A stretch of DNA of 64,000 nt from Chengkuizengella sp. SCS-71B (GCF_040100845.1 NZ_JAZHSH010000001.1:3270501-3334500); one strand, 5' to 3'; counted from the first letter of the stretch, positions 9,665 to 20,949 are shown. The notes: generated by a model not told the origin, from the letters alone. Program-made: numbers and translations.

Positions 9665-11053
9665 CTAAGGTCGAGCTGCTAGTTTATGCTTGTGTAAAGA
9701 TAATATTTTCGCTTTTTCTTCAGCGGCTTTTTGCTTCTTCTCTTCAAGATGATTTAATCTTACGATTTCTTTGTTTTGTTCAAGTTTCTCCTCAAGAGCA
9801 AATAGATGGGAAAACAATTGAATTGCCGCATCTCCTTTGCGATCTCCCGCCATTTCTTTAATACGTTGAATAGGATCGTGAAGAACTTGATTTGCAATGC
9901 TTTTAGATAGTTTACGAATAACTTTGATCTCTCGTTCATCTAAATCAGGAAGTTTGTTCAATAAACTTTCCATCGTTTCAGCGTGAATATCTGCAGCTTT
10001 CTCCTGCAGAGCTTGAATTACTGGACCAAGACCTAACGTATTGTACCAATTTTCGAAAACTGCGATTTCCTGTATAATCATTTTTTCAATTTTTTCTGCT
10101 TCTTGTTTTCTTTGCTCCATGTTATTTTGTACGATGCCTTCCAAATCATCAATATCATACAAAAACACATTAGGAATATCTATGATGTCAGGGTCTAAAT
10201 CACGAGGAACAGCTATATCTATCATAAATAATGGACTTGATGTTTTTCGAGTACTCATCAAGTTTTCAACTTGACCCTTAGTTAAAATTAAGTCAGATGA
10301 CCCTGTGGAACTAATAATAATATTTGTTTCAGAAATATATTTATGAAAACCATCAAAAGAACAAGCTATTCCATTAAACTGTTGAGCTAGTTTTTTAGCT
10401 TTTGAAATGGTTCGATTTACAACAATTACTTTTTTAACACCATTTGCGTGAAGATGTTTAACTGTTAACTCACTCATCTTACCTGCTCCGATAATCATCA
10501 CTGTTTTATTACGAAAATCACCGAAGATTTGTTTTCCTAATTCCACTGCTGCATAACTTACGGAGACAGCATTCTCACCAATTGTAGTTTCAGAATGAGC
10601 TCTTTTTGCCATCGTAATCCCTTGTTTAAATAAATGGTTAAATAATGTTCCTGTAGTTTTCTCTGATTGAGCTAATAAAAATGCATCTTTCACTTGTCCT
10701 AATATTTGGGTTTCACCTATGATCATAGAATCTAATCCACAGGTTACTTTGAACAAGTGCTCTATTGCACCTTCGTCTTCGTAAACATATAAGTGTTTAG
10801 CAAATTCTTCTCGAGAAACTCCGAACCAATTTTGCATAAAACTTCTTATATAATGACCGCACAAATGTAAACGGTCTACTACTGCATAAATCTCTGTCCG
10901 ATTGCAAGTTGCTACCATAACACATTCCAGTATGCTTTTTGTGTTTTTCAACATTCTTAAAGCAATGGGAGTCTGTTCCTCTGATATTGCGAACTTTTCT
11001 CTAATATCTACTGGGGCTGTACGATAGTTTAATCCAACTACTACAATGTGCAT
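9665..11053 (-). CDS. hemA: Glutamyl-tRNA reductase
   Basis: Reduces glutamyl-tRNA to glutamate-1-semialdehyde, the first step of heme synthesis by the C5 route. I start it at ATG 11053 (AAGGCAGGTGAGC upstream), giving MHIVVVGLNYRTAP and 462 residues. The catalytic Cys50 is in MVATCNRTEIY. NADPH-binding (MIIGAGKMSE) and dimerisation domains follow. It is the first gene of the hem operon. A TATAAT at 11094-11099 could be its -10 but has no good -35. The TTATAATAAT there matches part of a PerR box only, which is too little to claim PerR control. Confidence 0.96.
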   Translation of the reverse strand: MHIVVVGLNYRTAPVDIREKFAISEEQTPIALRMLKNTKSILECVMVATCNRTEIYAVVDRLHLCGHYIRSFMQNWFGVSREEFAKHLYVYEDEGAIEHLFKVTCGLDSMIIGETQILGQVKDAFLLAQSEKTTGTLFNHLFKQGITMAKRAHSETTIGENAVSVSYAAVELGKQIFGDFRNKTVMIIGAGKMSELTVKHLHANGVKKVIVVNRTISKAKKLAQQFNGIACSFDGFHKYISETNIIISSTGSSDLILTKGQVENLMSTRKTSSPLFMIDIAVPRDLDPDIIDIPNVFLYDIDDLEGIVQNNMEQRKQEAEKIEKMIIQEIAVFENWYNTLGLGPVIQALQEKAADIHAETMESLLNKLPDLDEREIKVIRKLSKSIANQVLHDPIQRIKEMAGDRKGDAAIQLFSHLFALEEKLEQNKEIVRLNHLEEKKQKAAEEKAKILSLHKHKLAARP

Positions 11054-11245
11054 GTGCTCACCTGCCTTCATTAAATAATTACATAACTCCATTATTATAA
11101 CATATTTAGACATCCTACATCTTAAAAAACATATGAAAAATTGAACAAATTAAAACAAATAAACGCAAATTATTAAAGTGTATCCAAAATGAATGACTTC
11201 CTTCTTCCATTGAGAGTCTTTTGTTCTATTATGACCAATAACGGT

Positions 11246-11770
11246 TTACTCTAACAATATTTTTCTTAAATATTCTGATACTACTTCATCTAATTGCATT
11301 AACTTGTCATTCTGTGAAGAGATGATTTTTCCATCTTCTGAAAGTAAATTCTCATAAACTTCAATAATTTCTGTGAAAGCTTTATTCAACTCTTGTATAA
11401 CCGCTACCTCTTCTGGTTTTAATAAACGATCCCCTCCAAGCTGCAAACGGATAATATATTGCATTATATCTAAAAAGCTATTCATGTTAGTTAATTTGGA
11501 ATCACCATAAGCAAGAACTAAATGCTGATGGGAATAATCAGAAGTATAAGCAAATTGTTTAAGTACGTTTAACTGCTCGGTATTACTGGCATTCATCGAA
11601 TCATAAATTAAGTTATTTAACAGTTCAATTTGAAACAATGAAACTTGATACAACAATATATTGCTGTCTTTCTCGCTTTTTTTAGCAAGATACAAATCAA
11701 CCAGTTGATAAATCGGCCATGCTACTAAAAGTACAACAATAATAAATATCAACATCTGTCTGTTTCGCAT
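11246..11770 (-). CDS. Membrane-anchored protein of unknown function
   Basis: A 174-residue protein with one N-terminal membrane helix (residues about 5-24) and a helical, probably extracytoplasmic, remainder. The start at ATG 11770 is favoured by GGGGGG 7 bp upstream. It lies alone between speD and hemA. Residues 40-170 look like an all-alpha domain without a motif I recognise, and no function is proposed. Confidence 0.6.
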   Translation of the reverse strand: MRNRQMLIFIIVVLLVAWPIYQLVDLYLAKKSEKDSNILLYQVSLFQIELLNNLIYDSMNASNTEQLNVLKQFAYTSDYSHQHLVLAYGDSKLTNMNSFLDIMQYIIRLQLGGDRLLKPEEVAVIQELNKAFTEIIEVYENLLSEDGKIISSQNDKLMQLDEVVSEYLRKILLE

Positions 11771-11832
11771 ATCATTTCCCCCCATTATAAACAACCTCTA
11801 TATATTGATGTTTATGGGGGTTGGGTAAAACA

Positions 11833-11862
11833 AATAACCATGGATTTAATCCATGGTTATTA
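11833..11862 (-). terminator. speD terminator
   Basis: The perfect inverted repeat AATAACCATGGAT / ATCCATGGTTATT lies about 30 bp past the speD stop and is followed on the minus strand by TTGTTTT. Confidence 0.85.
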
Positions 11863-11893
11863 TTCATAGCTTCACTCTTTATTTTTATAATAT

Positions 11894-12298
11894 TTAACAA
11901 GTCGTAACTTGTGCATTTTTTATGTTTGGAGTCTCTACACCTAATTCTCCTAAACCTCGAATAATCTTTTTTGAGTGTACCTGTTCAGGATTTAATTTAG
12001 AAACCAAATAGTTGATGGCTTTTTCAGGATCAACCGTTACACCACAAGTATAACAATCAATAGCAGCGAATTGTTTTTCAGGATAGGTGTGAATGGAAAT
12101 GTGACTTTCTGATAACATGACTAAAATCGTAACTCCTTGAGGATCAAATTGTTTTTCCTGTACAGATAACACAGTAGCACCACACTCTTCAGCTGCTTGT
12201 ACCATATGTTCTTTTAAAAATTCAATATTATTTAATAATTCTACTTCTACTCCCCAAGTATCTATAACAACGTGTCTTCCGAAAGTTGAGTATTCCAT
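11894..12298 (-). CDS. speD: S-adenosylmethionine decarboxylase proenzyme
   Basis: Makes decarboxylated SAM, the aminopropyl donor for spermidine. The 134-residue length matches the bacterial class 1B enzyme. Self-cleavage should occur between Glu64 and Ser65 in LSESHISIHTYPE, generating the pyruvoyl group on the new N-terminus. Cys84 in DCYTCGV is the expected catalytic cysteine. GGAGG stands before the ATG. Transcription appears independent, from a promoter at 12445-12473 through a folded leader. Confidence 0.95.
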   Translation of the reverse strand: MEYSTFGRHVVIDTWGVEVELLNNIEFLKEHMVQAAEECGATVLSVQEKQFDPQGVTILVMLSESHISIHTYPEKQFAAIDCYTCGVTVDPEKAINYLVSKLNPEQVHSKKIIRGLGELGVETPNIKNAQVTTC

Positions 12299-12338
12299 CT
12301 TTCGGTCCTCCTTCCTAGGAATAAAATAATTTGAATTT

Positions 12339-12426
12339 CATCCACTAGGACCTACGTCATTCACTTCCCGAGGGTAACATTACTACCATCGTTTCATTGT
12401 CTGAGTGAATCCTGGTTCCTATTTTG
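12339..12426 (-). promoter_or_regulatory. Structured 5' leader of speD
   Basis: On the minus strand the leader can close a long stem: AGGAACC...ATTCACT at one side pairs with AGTGAAT...GGTCCT at the other (13 pairs with one bulge). Inside is a small GGTA/TACC hairpin. It lies between the predicted promoter and the speD ribosome site. I do not recognise a known riboswitch class. It could be a ligand-sensing or stability element, for example for polyamine or SAM metabolism; that is inference. Confidence 0.4.
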
Positions 12427-12444
12427 AGAATTTCAACGAATCTA

Positions 12445-12473
12445 AAAATAACATCTATTGGGCAGAATTGCAA
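12445..12473 (-). promoter_or_regulatory. Predicted sigma-A promoter of speD
   Basis: TTGCAA, a 17-bp spacer, then TATTTT on the minus strand. This predicts a leader of about 140 nt. The remaining 12,474-12,632 shows no other clear signal. Confidence 0.5.
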
Positions 12474-12632
12474 TACTTTTTTTCAATATTTTTTTAATTG
12501 AAAAAAATTAACAGAGATTGCTCACTATTTATGCTTATAACCACTCACAAATAGCATTAGCGCAAAATTAACTCTTTGCACTAGATCTTCTATTGTTTGT
12601 GAAGTCATTTGTGAACAAAATTCACATGTCAA

Positions 12633-13223
12633 TTATGATTTGGTAATTTGGTTTTGAATAATTCTCCATAATTCATCTTTCCCCAATCCTTCTTCAGATG
12701 AAAATAATAAGATTGGATCTTCTTTTTCAAGGTTCAATGTATCTTTTATTACTTTTAAATGTTTATTTCTTTTATTTTTTGATATTTTATCAGCTTTTGT
12801 AGTAATGATTATGCGAGGAATTTGCTGATATACTAACCATTCATACATAGCAATATCATCTTTAGTAGGTGAATGGCGAAGATCAATAATTTGTAAAACC
12901 GCCTTTAATTGTTCTCTCTCTAACAAATATCGTTCGATCATTTCTCCCCATTCTTGTCTCCGAGACTTCGAAACTTTAGCATAACCATAACCTGGAAGAT
13001 CTACAAAATACAAATCTGTATTAATGCGATAATAATTCAAAGTTTGTGTTTTACCTGGCTGAGAACTTGTTCTTGCTAGATTTTTCCGATTAATCATTTT
13101 ATTAATTAAAGACGATTTCCCTACATTAGAACGACCAGCAAGTGCAATTTCTGGCAATCCATCTTCAGGATATTGATCTGGTCCTACTGCACTAATAATA
13201 AATTCTGCCTGATTTACTTTCAC
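12633..13223 (-). CDS. ysxC: Ribosome biogenesis GTPase YsxC/EngB
   Basis: TRAFAC-class GTPase that assists 50S subunit assembly. At 196 residues it has GRSNVGKSS (G1, from residue 30), [10 protein letters not shown] (G3) and TKADK (G4). It lies directly downstream of lonA, the same order as in B. subtilis (lonB-lonA-ysxC). A terminator-like hairpin lies between lon and this gene. Confidence 0.95.
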   Translation of the reverse strand: MKVNQAEFIISAVGPDQYPEDGLPEIALAGRSNVGKSSLINKMINRKNLARTSSQPGKTQTLNYYRINTDLYFVDLPGYGYAKVSKSRRQEWGEMIERYLLEREQLKAVLQIIDLRHSPTKDDIAMYEWLVYQQIPRIIITTKADKISKNKRNKHLKVIKDTLNLEKEDPILLFSSEEGLGKDELWRIIQNQITKS

Positions 13224-13289
13224 ATCATTGTACCTACTCTTTCTTTTAGATGAACCTCTCTAGTTTTTACGTTAACAATAAAAACTGAA

Positions 13290-13321
13290 TAAGTGATCAC
13301 TCATTTAATGAGTAATCACTT
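13290..13321 (-). terminator. Terminator after lonA
   Basis: A 14-bp stem (AAGTGATCACTCAT / ATGAGTAATCACTT, one mismatch) is followed on the minus strand by GTTTTTATTG. It sits between the lon stop and engB and may leave partial read-through into engB. Confidence 0.7.
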
Positions 13322-13343
13322 ATGAAATATCATTGAGCTTTGT

Positions 13344-15668
13344 TTACTGTATTAATGTTTGTTCTAATACGGTGTCCATATGTGAAACAGGAACAAATTT
13401 AATATCCTTTTTCACCGCATCTGGCAATTCTTGAAGGTCTTTTTCATTTTCTTCAGGAAACAGTACTTTTTTGATACCTGCACGATGAGCTGCTAACGCT
13501 TTTTCCTTCAAACCTCCAATTGGAAGAACTCTCCCTCTTAAGGTTATTTCTCCAGTCATCGCTACTTCTTTGGAAACAGGTACGTCTGATAATGCTGAAA
13601 TTAAAGCTGAAGCAATGGTGATCCCTGCAGAAGGTCCATCTTTTGGAATTGCACCTTCTGGAATATGAATATGAATATCATACTTATCATGAAAATCAGG
13701 CTCTAAGTTCAACTCTTTAGCCTTAGATCGTGTATAACTAAAAGCTGCTTGAGCAGATTCCTTCATGACATCTCCAAGCTTACCAGTGAGTGTAAGCTTG
13801 CCATTTCCAGGCATGACTGTTACTTCGATGGTTAAAGTATCTCCACCCACCTCTGTCCATGCTAACCCAGTAACTGCTCCAATCTGATTTTCTTTTTCTG
13901 CTAAGTTATATCGATACTTACTAGGGCCAAGATATTTTTCTATTTCTTTTGAAGTGATAGTTATTTGATTACTTTCATCTTTAGAAACAACTTCCTTCAC
14001 TACTTTGCGACAAAGTGCAGCGACTTGCTGCTCTAGATTCCTGACACCTGCTTCACGTGTATACTCCTGTACAATCGATAATATCGTATTATCTTCTACT
14101 ATTAACTGGTCTTCTGTTAAGCCATGTTCCTTTTTTTGTTTAGGGAGTAAGTACTTCTTAGCAATTTCTAATTTTTCATTTTCTGTATAACCTGATATAT
14201 ATAACATTTCCATGCGATCCAATAATGGACGAGGGATGTTATGAACTGCATTCGCTGTAGTAATAAACATAACATTAGATAAATCAAATGGTTGTTCAAT
14301 AAAATGATCACTAAAAGTGCTGTTCTGTTCAGGATCTAATACTTCTAAAAGTGCTGATCCAGGATCGCCTCTAAAATCCATGGACATCTTATCGATTTCA
14401 TCCAATAAAAAAACGGGGTTATTCGTTCCAGCATTTTTCAAACCTTGAATAATCCGACCTGGCATAGCCCCTACATAGGTTCGCCTATGGCCACGAATCT
14501 CAGCCTCATCTCTCACCCCTCCTAGTGAAATACGAACAAATTCACGTCCTAAAGTTCTAGCGATAGACTTTCCTAAAGAGGTTTTTCCCACTCCAGGTGG
14601 ACCAACTAGGCAAAGTATAGGTCCTTTTATTTTCTTAACCATTTTTTGGACAGCTAAATACTCCAGTACTCGCTCTTTAGGTTTTTCAAGGCCATAATGG
14701 TCTTCATCTAGGATTTTTTCAGCATGAGAAATGTCTAAATCATCTTCAGTTTGTTTGTTCCAAGGTAATGCAATCATCCAATCTATATAATTACGAATAA
14801 CTCCACCTTCAGCAGAAGTTGAAGGCATTTTTTCCAACCGTTCTATTTCTCTTTCAATTTTTTCTTTAATTTTTTCAGGGACTTCTATTTCAGCAAGTTG
14901 AGCTCGGAGTTCTTCAACTTCACCTGCTCTACCTTCCTTATCACCTAATTCCTTTTGAATAGCTTTCATTTGCTCTCGCAAGTAATATTCTTTTTGTGTT
15001 TTCTCCATCTGTTTCTTAACACGTTTATTAATTTGTTTTTCTAGTTCAAGTACTTCTCTTTCGTCATTTAAAATATTCAGTACTTTTTCCAGTCTTTCAT
15101 GAACATCTAACGTTTCTAGGATCTTTTGCTTATCTTTAATTTTTAAAGATAAGTGACTAGAAATAACATCTGCTAATCTTCCTGGTTCATTAATATCAGA
15201 AACTGATGCCAGTGTTTCAGGTGTAACCTTTTTTGACAACGAAATATAATTCTCAAATTGTTTCAATACACTTCTCATCAATGCGTTATTCTCTGAGTTA
15301 TCTGATAATACATCGAATAAATCTCTAGCATACACTTCATAAAATTCATCATTATCTACATATTCGACAATCTCACAACGATTTAATGCTTCTACTAGCA
15401 CCCTGATCGTTCCATTAGGAAGCTTAAGCATTTGTCTCACTTTTGCTTTTGTACCAATTTTATAAATATCTTCTTCTGTTGGTGCTTCAATACTCACCTC
15501 AGATTGAGAACAAAGCAGAATCAAGTTGTTTTCTACCATCGCTCTTTCAAGGGCTTTCACTGATTTTTCTCGACCAACATCAAGATGCAGAACCATACTT
15601 GGATAAACAAGTAATCCACGTAATGGCAACAATGGCAAGCGATCTTCTCTTGTTTTATTTAGACTCAT
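13344..15668 (-). CDS. lon: ATP-dependent protease LonA
   Basis: Cytosolic AAA+ serine protease. I start it at ATG 15668 (GGGGGT 7 bp upstream); a TTG at 15683 would add five residues. Order of parts: LAN substrate domain (about 10-205), coiled coil, AAA+ module with Walker [14 protein letters not shown] near residue 355 and Walker [10 protein letters not shown], then the P domain with the catalytic serine in KDGPSAGIT and a lysine about 43 residues later. At about 774 residues it is full length. lonB is 134 bp upstream. Confidence 0.96.
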   Translation of the reverse strand: MSLNKTREDRLPLLPLRGLLVYPSMVLHLDVGREKSVKALERAMVENNLILLCSQSEVSIEAPTEEDIYKIGTKAKVRQMLKLPNGTIRVLVEALNRCEIVEYVDNDEFYEVYARDLFDVLSDNSENNALMRSVLKQFENYISLSKKVTPETLASVSDINEPGRLADVISSHLSLKIKDKQKILETLDVHERLEKVLNILNDEREVLELEKQINKRVKKQMEKTQKEYYLREQMKAIQKELGDKEGRAGEVEELRAQLAEIEVPEKIKEKIEREIERLEKMPSTSAEGGVIRNYIDWMIALPWNKQTEDDLDISHAEKILDEDHYGLEKPKERVLEYLAVQKMVKKIKGPILCLVGPPGVGKTSLGKSIARTLGREFVRISLGGVRDEAEIRGHRRTYVGAMPGRIIQGLKNAGTNNPVFLLDEIDKMSMDFRGDPGSALLEVLDPEQNSTFSDHFIEQPFDLSNVMFITTANAVHNIPRPLLDRMEMLYISGYTENEKLEIAKKYLLPKQKKEHGLTEDQLIVEDNTILSIVQEYTREAGVRNLEQQVAALCRKVVKEVVSKDESNQITITSKEIEKYLGPSKYRYNLAEKENQIGAVTGLAWTEVGGDTLTIEVTVMPGNGKLTLTGKLGDVMKESAQAAFSYTRSKAKELNLEPDFHDKYDIHIHIPEGAIPKDGPSAGITIASALISALSDVPVSKEVAMTGEITLRGRVLPIGGLKEKALAAHRAGIKKVLFPEENEKDLQELPDAVKKDIKFVPVSHMDTVLEQTLIQ

Positions 15669-15817
15669 CTCTAGTACCCCCAAAGATTCTCTCCTATAGC
15701 TGTATATTATTTTATCAAATGCTTAATTAAAAAACCAATTTCTAACTGATATCGCCCATAATTTCAATTTATTTGCAATTTTATTTGTTGATTATACATA
15801 TTATGTGACTTTTAAGG

Positions 15818-17530
15818 TTATTGTTCTAATGTAGAAGTTCCTGGTTGAAAAACAGGGAGCACTTTAACATCGATGCCTTCGTTGTCTGTATTTTGTTTAT
15901 TAGCTAGGTCATTAAATTCAACACCGATTGAATATTTAAGCACCTGTTCTATAGTTTCCATAGGAATAACCTCGATTTCCTTTATTGAAAAAAATGAATC
16001 CTGCCAATTTTCTTTTGGAATATATACTTTATTGGCACCTGCTTGAATTGCTGCTTCCACTTTAGCTACAACTCCCCCAACAGGCTTTACTTTTCCATGA
16101 ATGCTCACTTCACCAGTCATGGCAATTTTATTATCTACAGGAATATTATATACTGCTGAAGTAATCGCTGTAGCAATGGTGACTCCTGCTGATGGTCCAT
16201 CCATTGGAATACCACCTGGAAAATTAATATGAACGTCATAATCATCCGCATTTATCCCAACCTGCCTTAATACAGTAATCACGTTTTCTAAGGAACTTTT
16301 GACCATACTTTTTCGACGAATTTTTTTGCCTCCACCTCCCATTTCCTCCTCGTCTACAACACCAGTAATCGTAAATTTACCTTTGCCAGGTACTTTAGTC
16401 AATCTAGCCGTTGCTTCGATCTCTAACAAACAACCTATATTTGGACCATATACTGCAAGACCGTTTACTAATCCCACTTTAGGTTGACTTGGAATTTTAT
16501 TATCTGGGCGTGGTTGAATATTACTGCTGTTAATCACCCATTCTACATCTTCTGCTGTAATTTTCTTTCTTTGATCTGTCATTGCTATCCCCGCTGCCAT
16601 CTGAACAATATTTACCGCCTCACGCCCATTCGTAGCGTATTTACTAATCACATCTATCGCTTTATCTTCAGAAGGCATTCCTATTTTTTTAACTGCATTA
16701 GCTGCAATAGTAGCCGTTTCTTTAGGTAAAAGGGGTTTGAAAAACACCTCTATACAGCGTGATCTAATAGCTGGGGGAATTTCTTCAGGCGTTCTAGTTG
16801 TCGCTCCCACTAACCTAAAATCTGCAGGTAATCCATGTTGAAAAATATCATGAATAAATTTTGGAATATTTTTATCATCTGCACTATAATAAGAGCTTTC
16901 TAAAAAAACTTTGCGATCTTCAAGAACCTTTAATAGTTTATTCATTTGAACGGAGTGCAATTCTCCAATTTCATCTATAAATAATATACCTCCATGAGCC
17001 TTAGTCACTGCACCAGGTTTAGGTTGGGGTATTCCTGCAACACCCATTGCACCAGCCCCTTGATATATTGGATCATGCACAGAACCGATTAAAGGATCAG
17101 CAATTCCCCTTTCATCAAAACGAGCAATGGTAGCATCGATTTCAGTAAATTTTGAATCTTTATAAAATGGAGAGAATACATTTTTCTTGGCTTCTTCTAA
17201 AACGACCCTTGCCGCAGCTGTCTTTCCTACTCCTGGTGGTCCATAAATAAGTACATGTTGTGGATTAGGGCCACATAAACTAGCTTTTAATGCTCGCAAC
17301 CCTTCTTTTTGCCCTACAATATCTTCCAAGGATATGGGTCTAGCTTTTTCAGCTAATGGTTGTGTTAAATGTATGGATCTCAATTTATGTAATTTTTCCA
17401 TCTCTCTTTTAGATTCTCTATCAACAGCTGTTTTGCTGTTTTGCTGACTTCGTAATTGATTCCAAAAATACAACCCAATAACCACAGCAAAAAAACCTTG
17501 AATAATCATTAAAATGACCATAAAACTCAT
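15818..17530 (-). CDS. lonB: LonB-type ATP-dependent protease
   Basis: A 570-residue Lon-like protease with an N-terminal membrane helix (residues about 3-22) in place of the LAN domain. Walker A ([14 protein letters not shown]) lies near residue 95 and the catalytic serine is in MDGPSAGVT with the lysine in the C-terminal P domain. In B. subtilis LonB is made in the forespore under sigma-F. Here it lies in the same clpX-lonB-lonA order, with ispG inserted between clpX and lonB. Confidence 0.94.
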   Translation of the reverse strand: MSFMVILMIIQGFFAVVIGLYFWNQLRSQQNSKTAVDRESKREMEKLHKLRSIHLTQPLAEKARPISLEDIVGQKEGLRALKASLCGPNPQHVLIYGPPGVGKTAAARVVLEEAKKNVFSPFYKDSKFTEIDATIARFDERGIADPLIGSVHDPIYQGAGAMGVAGIPQPKPGAVTKAHGGILFIDEIGELHSVQMNKLLKVLEDRKVFLESSYYSADDKNIPKFIHDIFQHGLPADFRLVGATTRTPEEIPPAIRSRCIEVFFKPLLPKETATIAANAVKKIGMPSEDKAIDVISKYATNGREAVNIVQMAAGIAMTDQRKKITAEDVEWVINSSNIQPRPDNKIPSQPKVGLVNGLAVYGPNIGCLLEIEATARLTKVPGKGKFTITGVVDEEEMGGGGKKIRRKSMVKSSLENVITVLRQVGINADDYDVHINFPGGIPMDGPSAGVTIATAITSAVYNIPVDNKIAMTGEVSIHGKVKPVGGVVAKVEAAIQAGANKVYIPKENWQDSFFSIKEIEVIPMETIEQVLKYSIGVEFNDLANKQNTDNEGIDVKVLPVFQPGTSTLEQ

Positions 17531-17628
17531 ATTACTTTCGACCTCCCCTTTCTACTAACTACAAGCTAGTATTACCATGCATCACGTCACTTCATACGCA
17601 AATGTCCTAGAAAAGTAATAAACAATAA

Positions 17629-17659
17629 AAAGACCCCTAATTGACATTTAGGAGTCTTT
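17629..17659 (-). terminator. ispG terminator
   Basis: The stem AAGACCCCTAA / TTAGGAGTCTT (one mismatch) with minus-strand tail TTTTATTGTTTAT lies about 75 bp past the ispG stop. Confidence 0.8.
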
Positions 17660-17732
17660 AGATATTGGTTATTTTGCCAACATTTTAAAGTTAACATAGA
17701 GTTCTACGATATGGAGGGCTTCATCCTAGTTT

Positions 17733-18851
17733 TCACTTTTGTGGATTTGTATGTGCCATTTTCCGACCTGGGATTTCACCTGTTTTTTCATAGCTTTCTA
17801 CAATTACATCAATTTCTTTTTTTAATTCATTAACCAACTCAGCTTCTGGTACCTTTCGGATCATTTCTCCATACCGAAACAACATCCCTTCACCTCGTGC
17901 CCCAGCTATGCCGATATCGGCTTCTCGCGCCTCTCCAGGTCCATTTACAGCGCAACCTAATACTGAAACCTTGATTGGAACCTTCACATTTTGAATGTAT
18001 TCCTCCACTTCATTAGCAATAGAGAATAAATCAATGTCAAGCCTTCCACAAGTTGGACATGATACAAGAGTGGCTGCATTAGAAATTAAACCAAACGATT
18101 TTAATAACTCTCTTGCCACTTTCACTTCCTCAACTGGATCTGCACTTAAAGAAATGCGCATAGTTGAACCTAATCCTTTAGATAACAAAGCACCTAAACC
18201 TGCCGCACTTTTAATTGTTCCAGCATGTAAAGTACCTGCTTCTGTAATTCCTAAATGCAGTGGGTAATTGAATTTTTCAGCAAACCTAGAATAAGCTTCA
18301 ATAGCCATAGGTACATCTGATGCTTTCAAAGAAACAATAATATCTTTAAAATCAAGTTCTTCTAAAATCCGTATATGAAATTCTGCACTTTCAACCATTG
18401 CCTCAGCTGTTGGATATCCATATTTTTCTAACAAATGATTTTCTAATGAGCCCGCATTTACTCCAATACGAATGGGTATACCACGTTCTTTACAAGCTTT
18501 GACTACAGCTTCTACCTTTTCCCTTTTTCCAATATTTCCTGGGTTAATTCTTACTTTATCAATTCCATTTTCAATAGCAGAAAGAGCTAACCTATAATCA
18601 AAATGAATGTCTGCAACTAATGGGATATGAATTTGTTTTTTAATTTCTTTAATCGCATCAGCAGCCTCTTGGTTGTTAACAGTAACCCTCACCAATTGGC
18701 ATCCAGCTTCTTCCAATCGATGAATTTCTGCAACAGTTGCTTTTACATCTGCTGTTTTAGTTGTGCACATACTTTGAATAATCAGCTCATTATTCCCACC
18801 TATTGTTAAATCCCCAACCTTAACAGGTGTCGTTTCATCCCTTAAAAACAT
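17733..18851 (-). CDS. ispG: 4-hydroxy-3-methylbut-2-enyl-diphosphate synthase
   Basis: 4Fe-4S enzyme of the MEP isoprenoid pathway (GcpE). Start at ATG 18851 is set by GGGAGAG 6 bp upstream, giving 372 residues. The cluster cysteines are in [10 protein letters not shown] and [11 protein letters not shown] near the C-terminus. It is a single gene between lonB and clpX; that insertion is unusual relative to B. subtilis but the gene itself is ordinary. Confidence 0.95.
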   Translation of the reverse strand: MFLRDETTPVKVGDLTIGGNNELIIQSMCTTKTADVKATVAEIHRLEEAGCQLVRVTVNNQEAADAIKEIKKQIHIPLVADIHFDYRLALSAIENGIDKVRINPGNIGKREKVEAVVKACKERGIPIRIGVNAGSLENHLLEKYGYPTAEAMVESAEFHIRILEELDFKDIIVSLKASDVPMAIEAYSRFAEKFNYPLHLGITEAGTLHAGTIKSAAGLGALLSKGLGSTMRISLSADPVEEVKVARELLKSFGLISNAATLVSCPTCGRLDIDLFSIANEVEEYIQNVKVPIKVSVLGCAVNGPGEAREADIGIAGARGEGMLFRYGEMIRKVPEAELVNELKKEIDVIVESYEKTGEIPGRKMAHTNPQK

Positions 18852-18941
18852 AGACGTCTCTCCCGTGAAATACAACTACCTATCCCAATACATAAATCTG
18901 AAAGCAGTGAGATAGGTAATTTTAGATTTTATGAATTTATT

Positions 18942-20198
18942 TTATGCACTTTCTTCTTTACTATTGTCATCTTTTAATAACTGAGGAGCTACTTTATTCT
19001 TAATAACATCCTCTTTGATAATACACTTTTTAATATCTGTTTTGGATGGAACCTCATACATTACATCCAACATTACATCTTCAATAATGGCCCTCAAACC
19101 TCTAGCTCCTGTATTTCTCTTAATGGCTTCTTTAGCAATTTCACTTAAAGCATTATCTTCAAATTCCAGCTCGACACCATCAATTTCAAGCAGCTTTTGA
19201 TATTGTTTTACTAGAGAATTTTTAGGTTCCTTAAGGATGCGTACCAATGCAGTTTCATCTAATTTATTCAATGAAGAAATCACTGGAAGACGCCCTACAA
19301 ATTCAGGAATCAAACCAAATTTCAATAAATCTTCTGGTAAAATCAAAGATAAGAAATCTTCTTCTTTATTCAAGTTATTCTTGACATTGTCATTATTGTT
19401 AAAACCAATGACTTTTTTACCAAGTCTTCTTTTTATTATTGGTTCAATACCATCAAAAGCACCGCCGCAAATAAATAATATATTTGTTGTGTCAATTTGA
19501 ATAAATTCTTGATGAGGATGCTTACGCCCTCCCTGTGGTGGTACAGAAGCAGTAGTTCCTTCTAAAATTTTCAAAAGAGCCTGTTGTACCCCTTCACCTG
19601 AAACATCTCTTGTAATAGATGGATTTTCAGATTTTCTTGCAACTTTATCAATTTCATCAATGTATATGATTCCTTTTTCTGCCTTTTCCACATCATAATC
19701 AGCCGCTTGGATCAATTTTAATAAAATGTTTTCAACATCTTCGCCCACGTATCCAGCTTCTGTTAAAGAAGTGGCATCCGCTATAGCAAACGGTACATTT
19801 AAAATTTTTGCTAATGTTTGAGCCAGAAGTGTTTTTCCACTTCCAGTAGGTCCAATTAGTGCAATATTACTTTTCTGTAATTCCACATCTTCAGCTTTAT
19901 GCTTGGAATTTATTCGTTTATAATGATTATAAACCGCGACGGACAAAGATTTTTTTGCATGCTCTTGACCGATTACATAATCATTTAAGATACCAAAAAT
20001 CTCTTGAGGTTTTGGTATTTCCTGAACTTCTAATTCTTCTTCAGTACCTAGTTCTTCTTCAACGATTTCAGTACATAAATCTATACATTCATCACAAATA
20101 TATACACCTGGACCTGCAACTAATTTTCTTACCTGTTCTTGTGATTTTCCACAGAAAGAACATTTTAATTGACCTTTTTCATCGTTAAACTTAAACAT
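18942..20198 (-). CDS. clpX: ATP-dependent Clp protease ATP-binding subunit ClpX
   Basis: AAA+ unfoldase that feeds substrates to ClpP. At 418 residues it has the N-terminal zinc-binding domain (CSFCGKSQ, then CDECIDLC), Walker [13 protein letters not shown] near residue 115, Walker B IYIDEIDK, the ClpP-docking IGF loop in KVIGFNN, and the GARGLR sensor-2 region. It follows clpP by 4 bp, an operon arrangement unlike B. subtilis, where clpP is elsewhere. Confidence 0.97.
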   Translation of the reverse strand: MFKFNDEKGQLKCSFCGKSQEQVRKLVAGPGVYICDECIDLCTEIVEEELGTEEELEVQEIPKPQEIFGILNDYVIGQEHAKKSLSVAVYNHYKRINSKHKAEDVELQKSNIALIGPTGSGKTLLAQTLAKILNVPFAIADATSLTEAGYVGEDVENILLKLIQAADYDVEKAEKGIIYIDEIDKVARKSENPSITRDVSGEGVQQALLKILEGTTASVPPQGGRKHPHQEFIQIDTTNILFICGGAFDGIEPIIKRRLGKKVIGFNNNDNVKNNLNKEEDFLSLILPEDLLKFGLIPEFVGRLPVISSLNKLDETALVRILKEPKNSLVKQYQKLLEIDGVELEFEDNALSEIAKEAIKRNTGARGLRAIIEDVMLDVMYEVPSKTDIKKCIIKEDVIKNKVAPQLLKDDNSKEESA

Positions 20199-20202
20199 TC
20201 CG

Positions 20203-20799
20203 TCACTCCTTTATAAAATCGGTACGAGTGATAACTTCATCAATTAATCCATATTCCTTTGATTCGTCAGCACTCATAAAGAAATCCCTATCAGTATCTC
20301 TCTCTATTTTACTCATAGGTTGTCCTGTTCTCTCTACATATATTTGATTTAACTTTTTCTTTGTACGAATAATCCAATCCGCATGAATTTTAATATCTGT
20401 TGCTTGACCTCTAACACCACCAAGTGGTTGATGGATCATGACTTCACTATTAGGTAAAGCAAAACGTTTTCCTTTTGCACCCGCTGTAAGCAATAATGAT
20501 CCCATACTTGCAGCCATTCCAACACAAATCGTTGAAACATCTGGTTTTATAAATTGCATTGTATCAAAAATTCCCATTCCTGCAGTAACAGAGCCTCCAG
20601 GTGAATTAATATACAAATGTATGTCTTTATCTGGGTCATCCGCAGCTAAAAATAACATTTGAGCCATGACAATGTTTGCAACATTATCATCAATTGCACT
20701 GCCTAAGAAAATAATTCGATCCTTTAGTAATCGTGAATATATATCATAAGATCTCTCTCCACGATTCGTTTGCTCAACTACTATAGGTACAAGATTCAT
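20203..20799 (-). CDS. clpP: ATP-dependent Clp protease proteolytic subunit
   Basis: Serine peptidase of 198 residues with the catalytic triad at canonical positions: Ser98 (GMAASMG), His123 (MIHQPLG), Asp172. AAGGAG stands before ATG 20799. It is co-transcribed with clpX. No CtsR box was found upstream. Confidence 0.97.
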   Translation of the reverse strand: MNLVPIVVEQTNRGERSYDIYSRLLKDRIIFLGSAIDDNVANIVMAQMLFLAADDPDKDIHLYINSPGGSVTAGMGIFDTMQFIKPDVSTICVGMAASMGSLLLTAGAKGKRFALPNSEVMIHQPLGGVRGQATDIKIHADWIIRTKKKLNQIYVERTGQPMSKIERDTDRDFFMSADESKEYGLIDEVITRTDFIKE

Positions 20800-20835
20800 G
20801 CATACATCTCCTTTTATCTATACAAAATGAACCTT

Positions 20836-20866
20836 AAAATGAATTTGTTACAATTTAATTCATTTT
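20836..20866. repeat. Perfect inverted repeat upstream of clpP
   Basis: AAAATGAATT and AATTCATTTT are separated by 11 bp, 37 bp before the clpP start. It could be an operator or leader hairpin; no matching regulator is known to me. Confidence 0.4.
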
Positions 20867-20949
20867 AATTATTTTATCATGTTATGACCGTGATGTCATA
20901 TTAACTAAACAACTGAAAAGAAATTTTTCTTTCCTTAATGGTAAAAAAT

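Noticed and set aside
11086-11102. PerR box at the hemA promoter
   Set aside because: Only the TTATAATAAT half matches; the second half reads GGAGT. Too weak to list as an operator.
13669-15668. Lon P domain as a separate protease gene
   Set aside because: It is continuous with the LonA frame, with no internal stop or start site of note.
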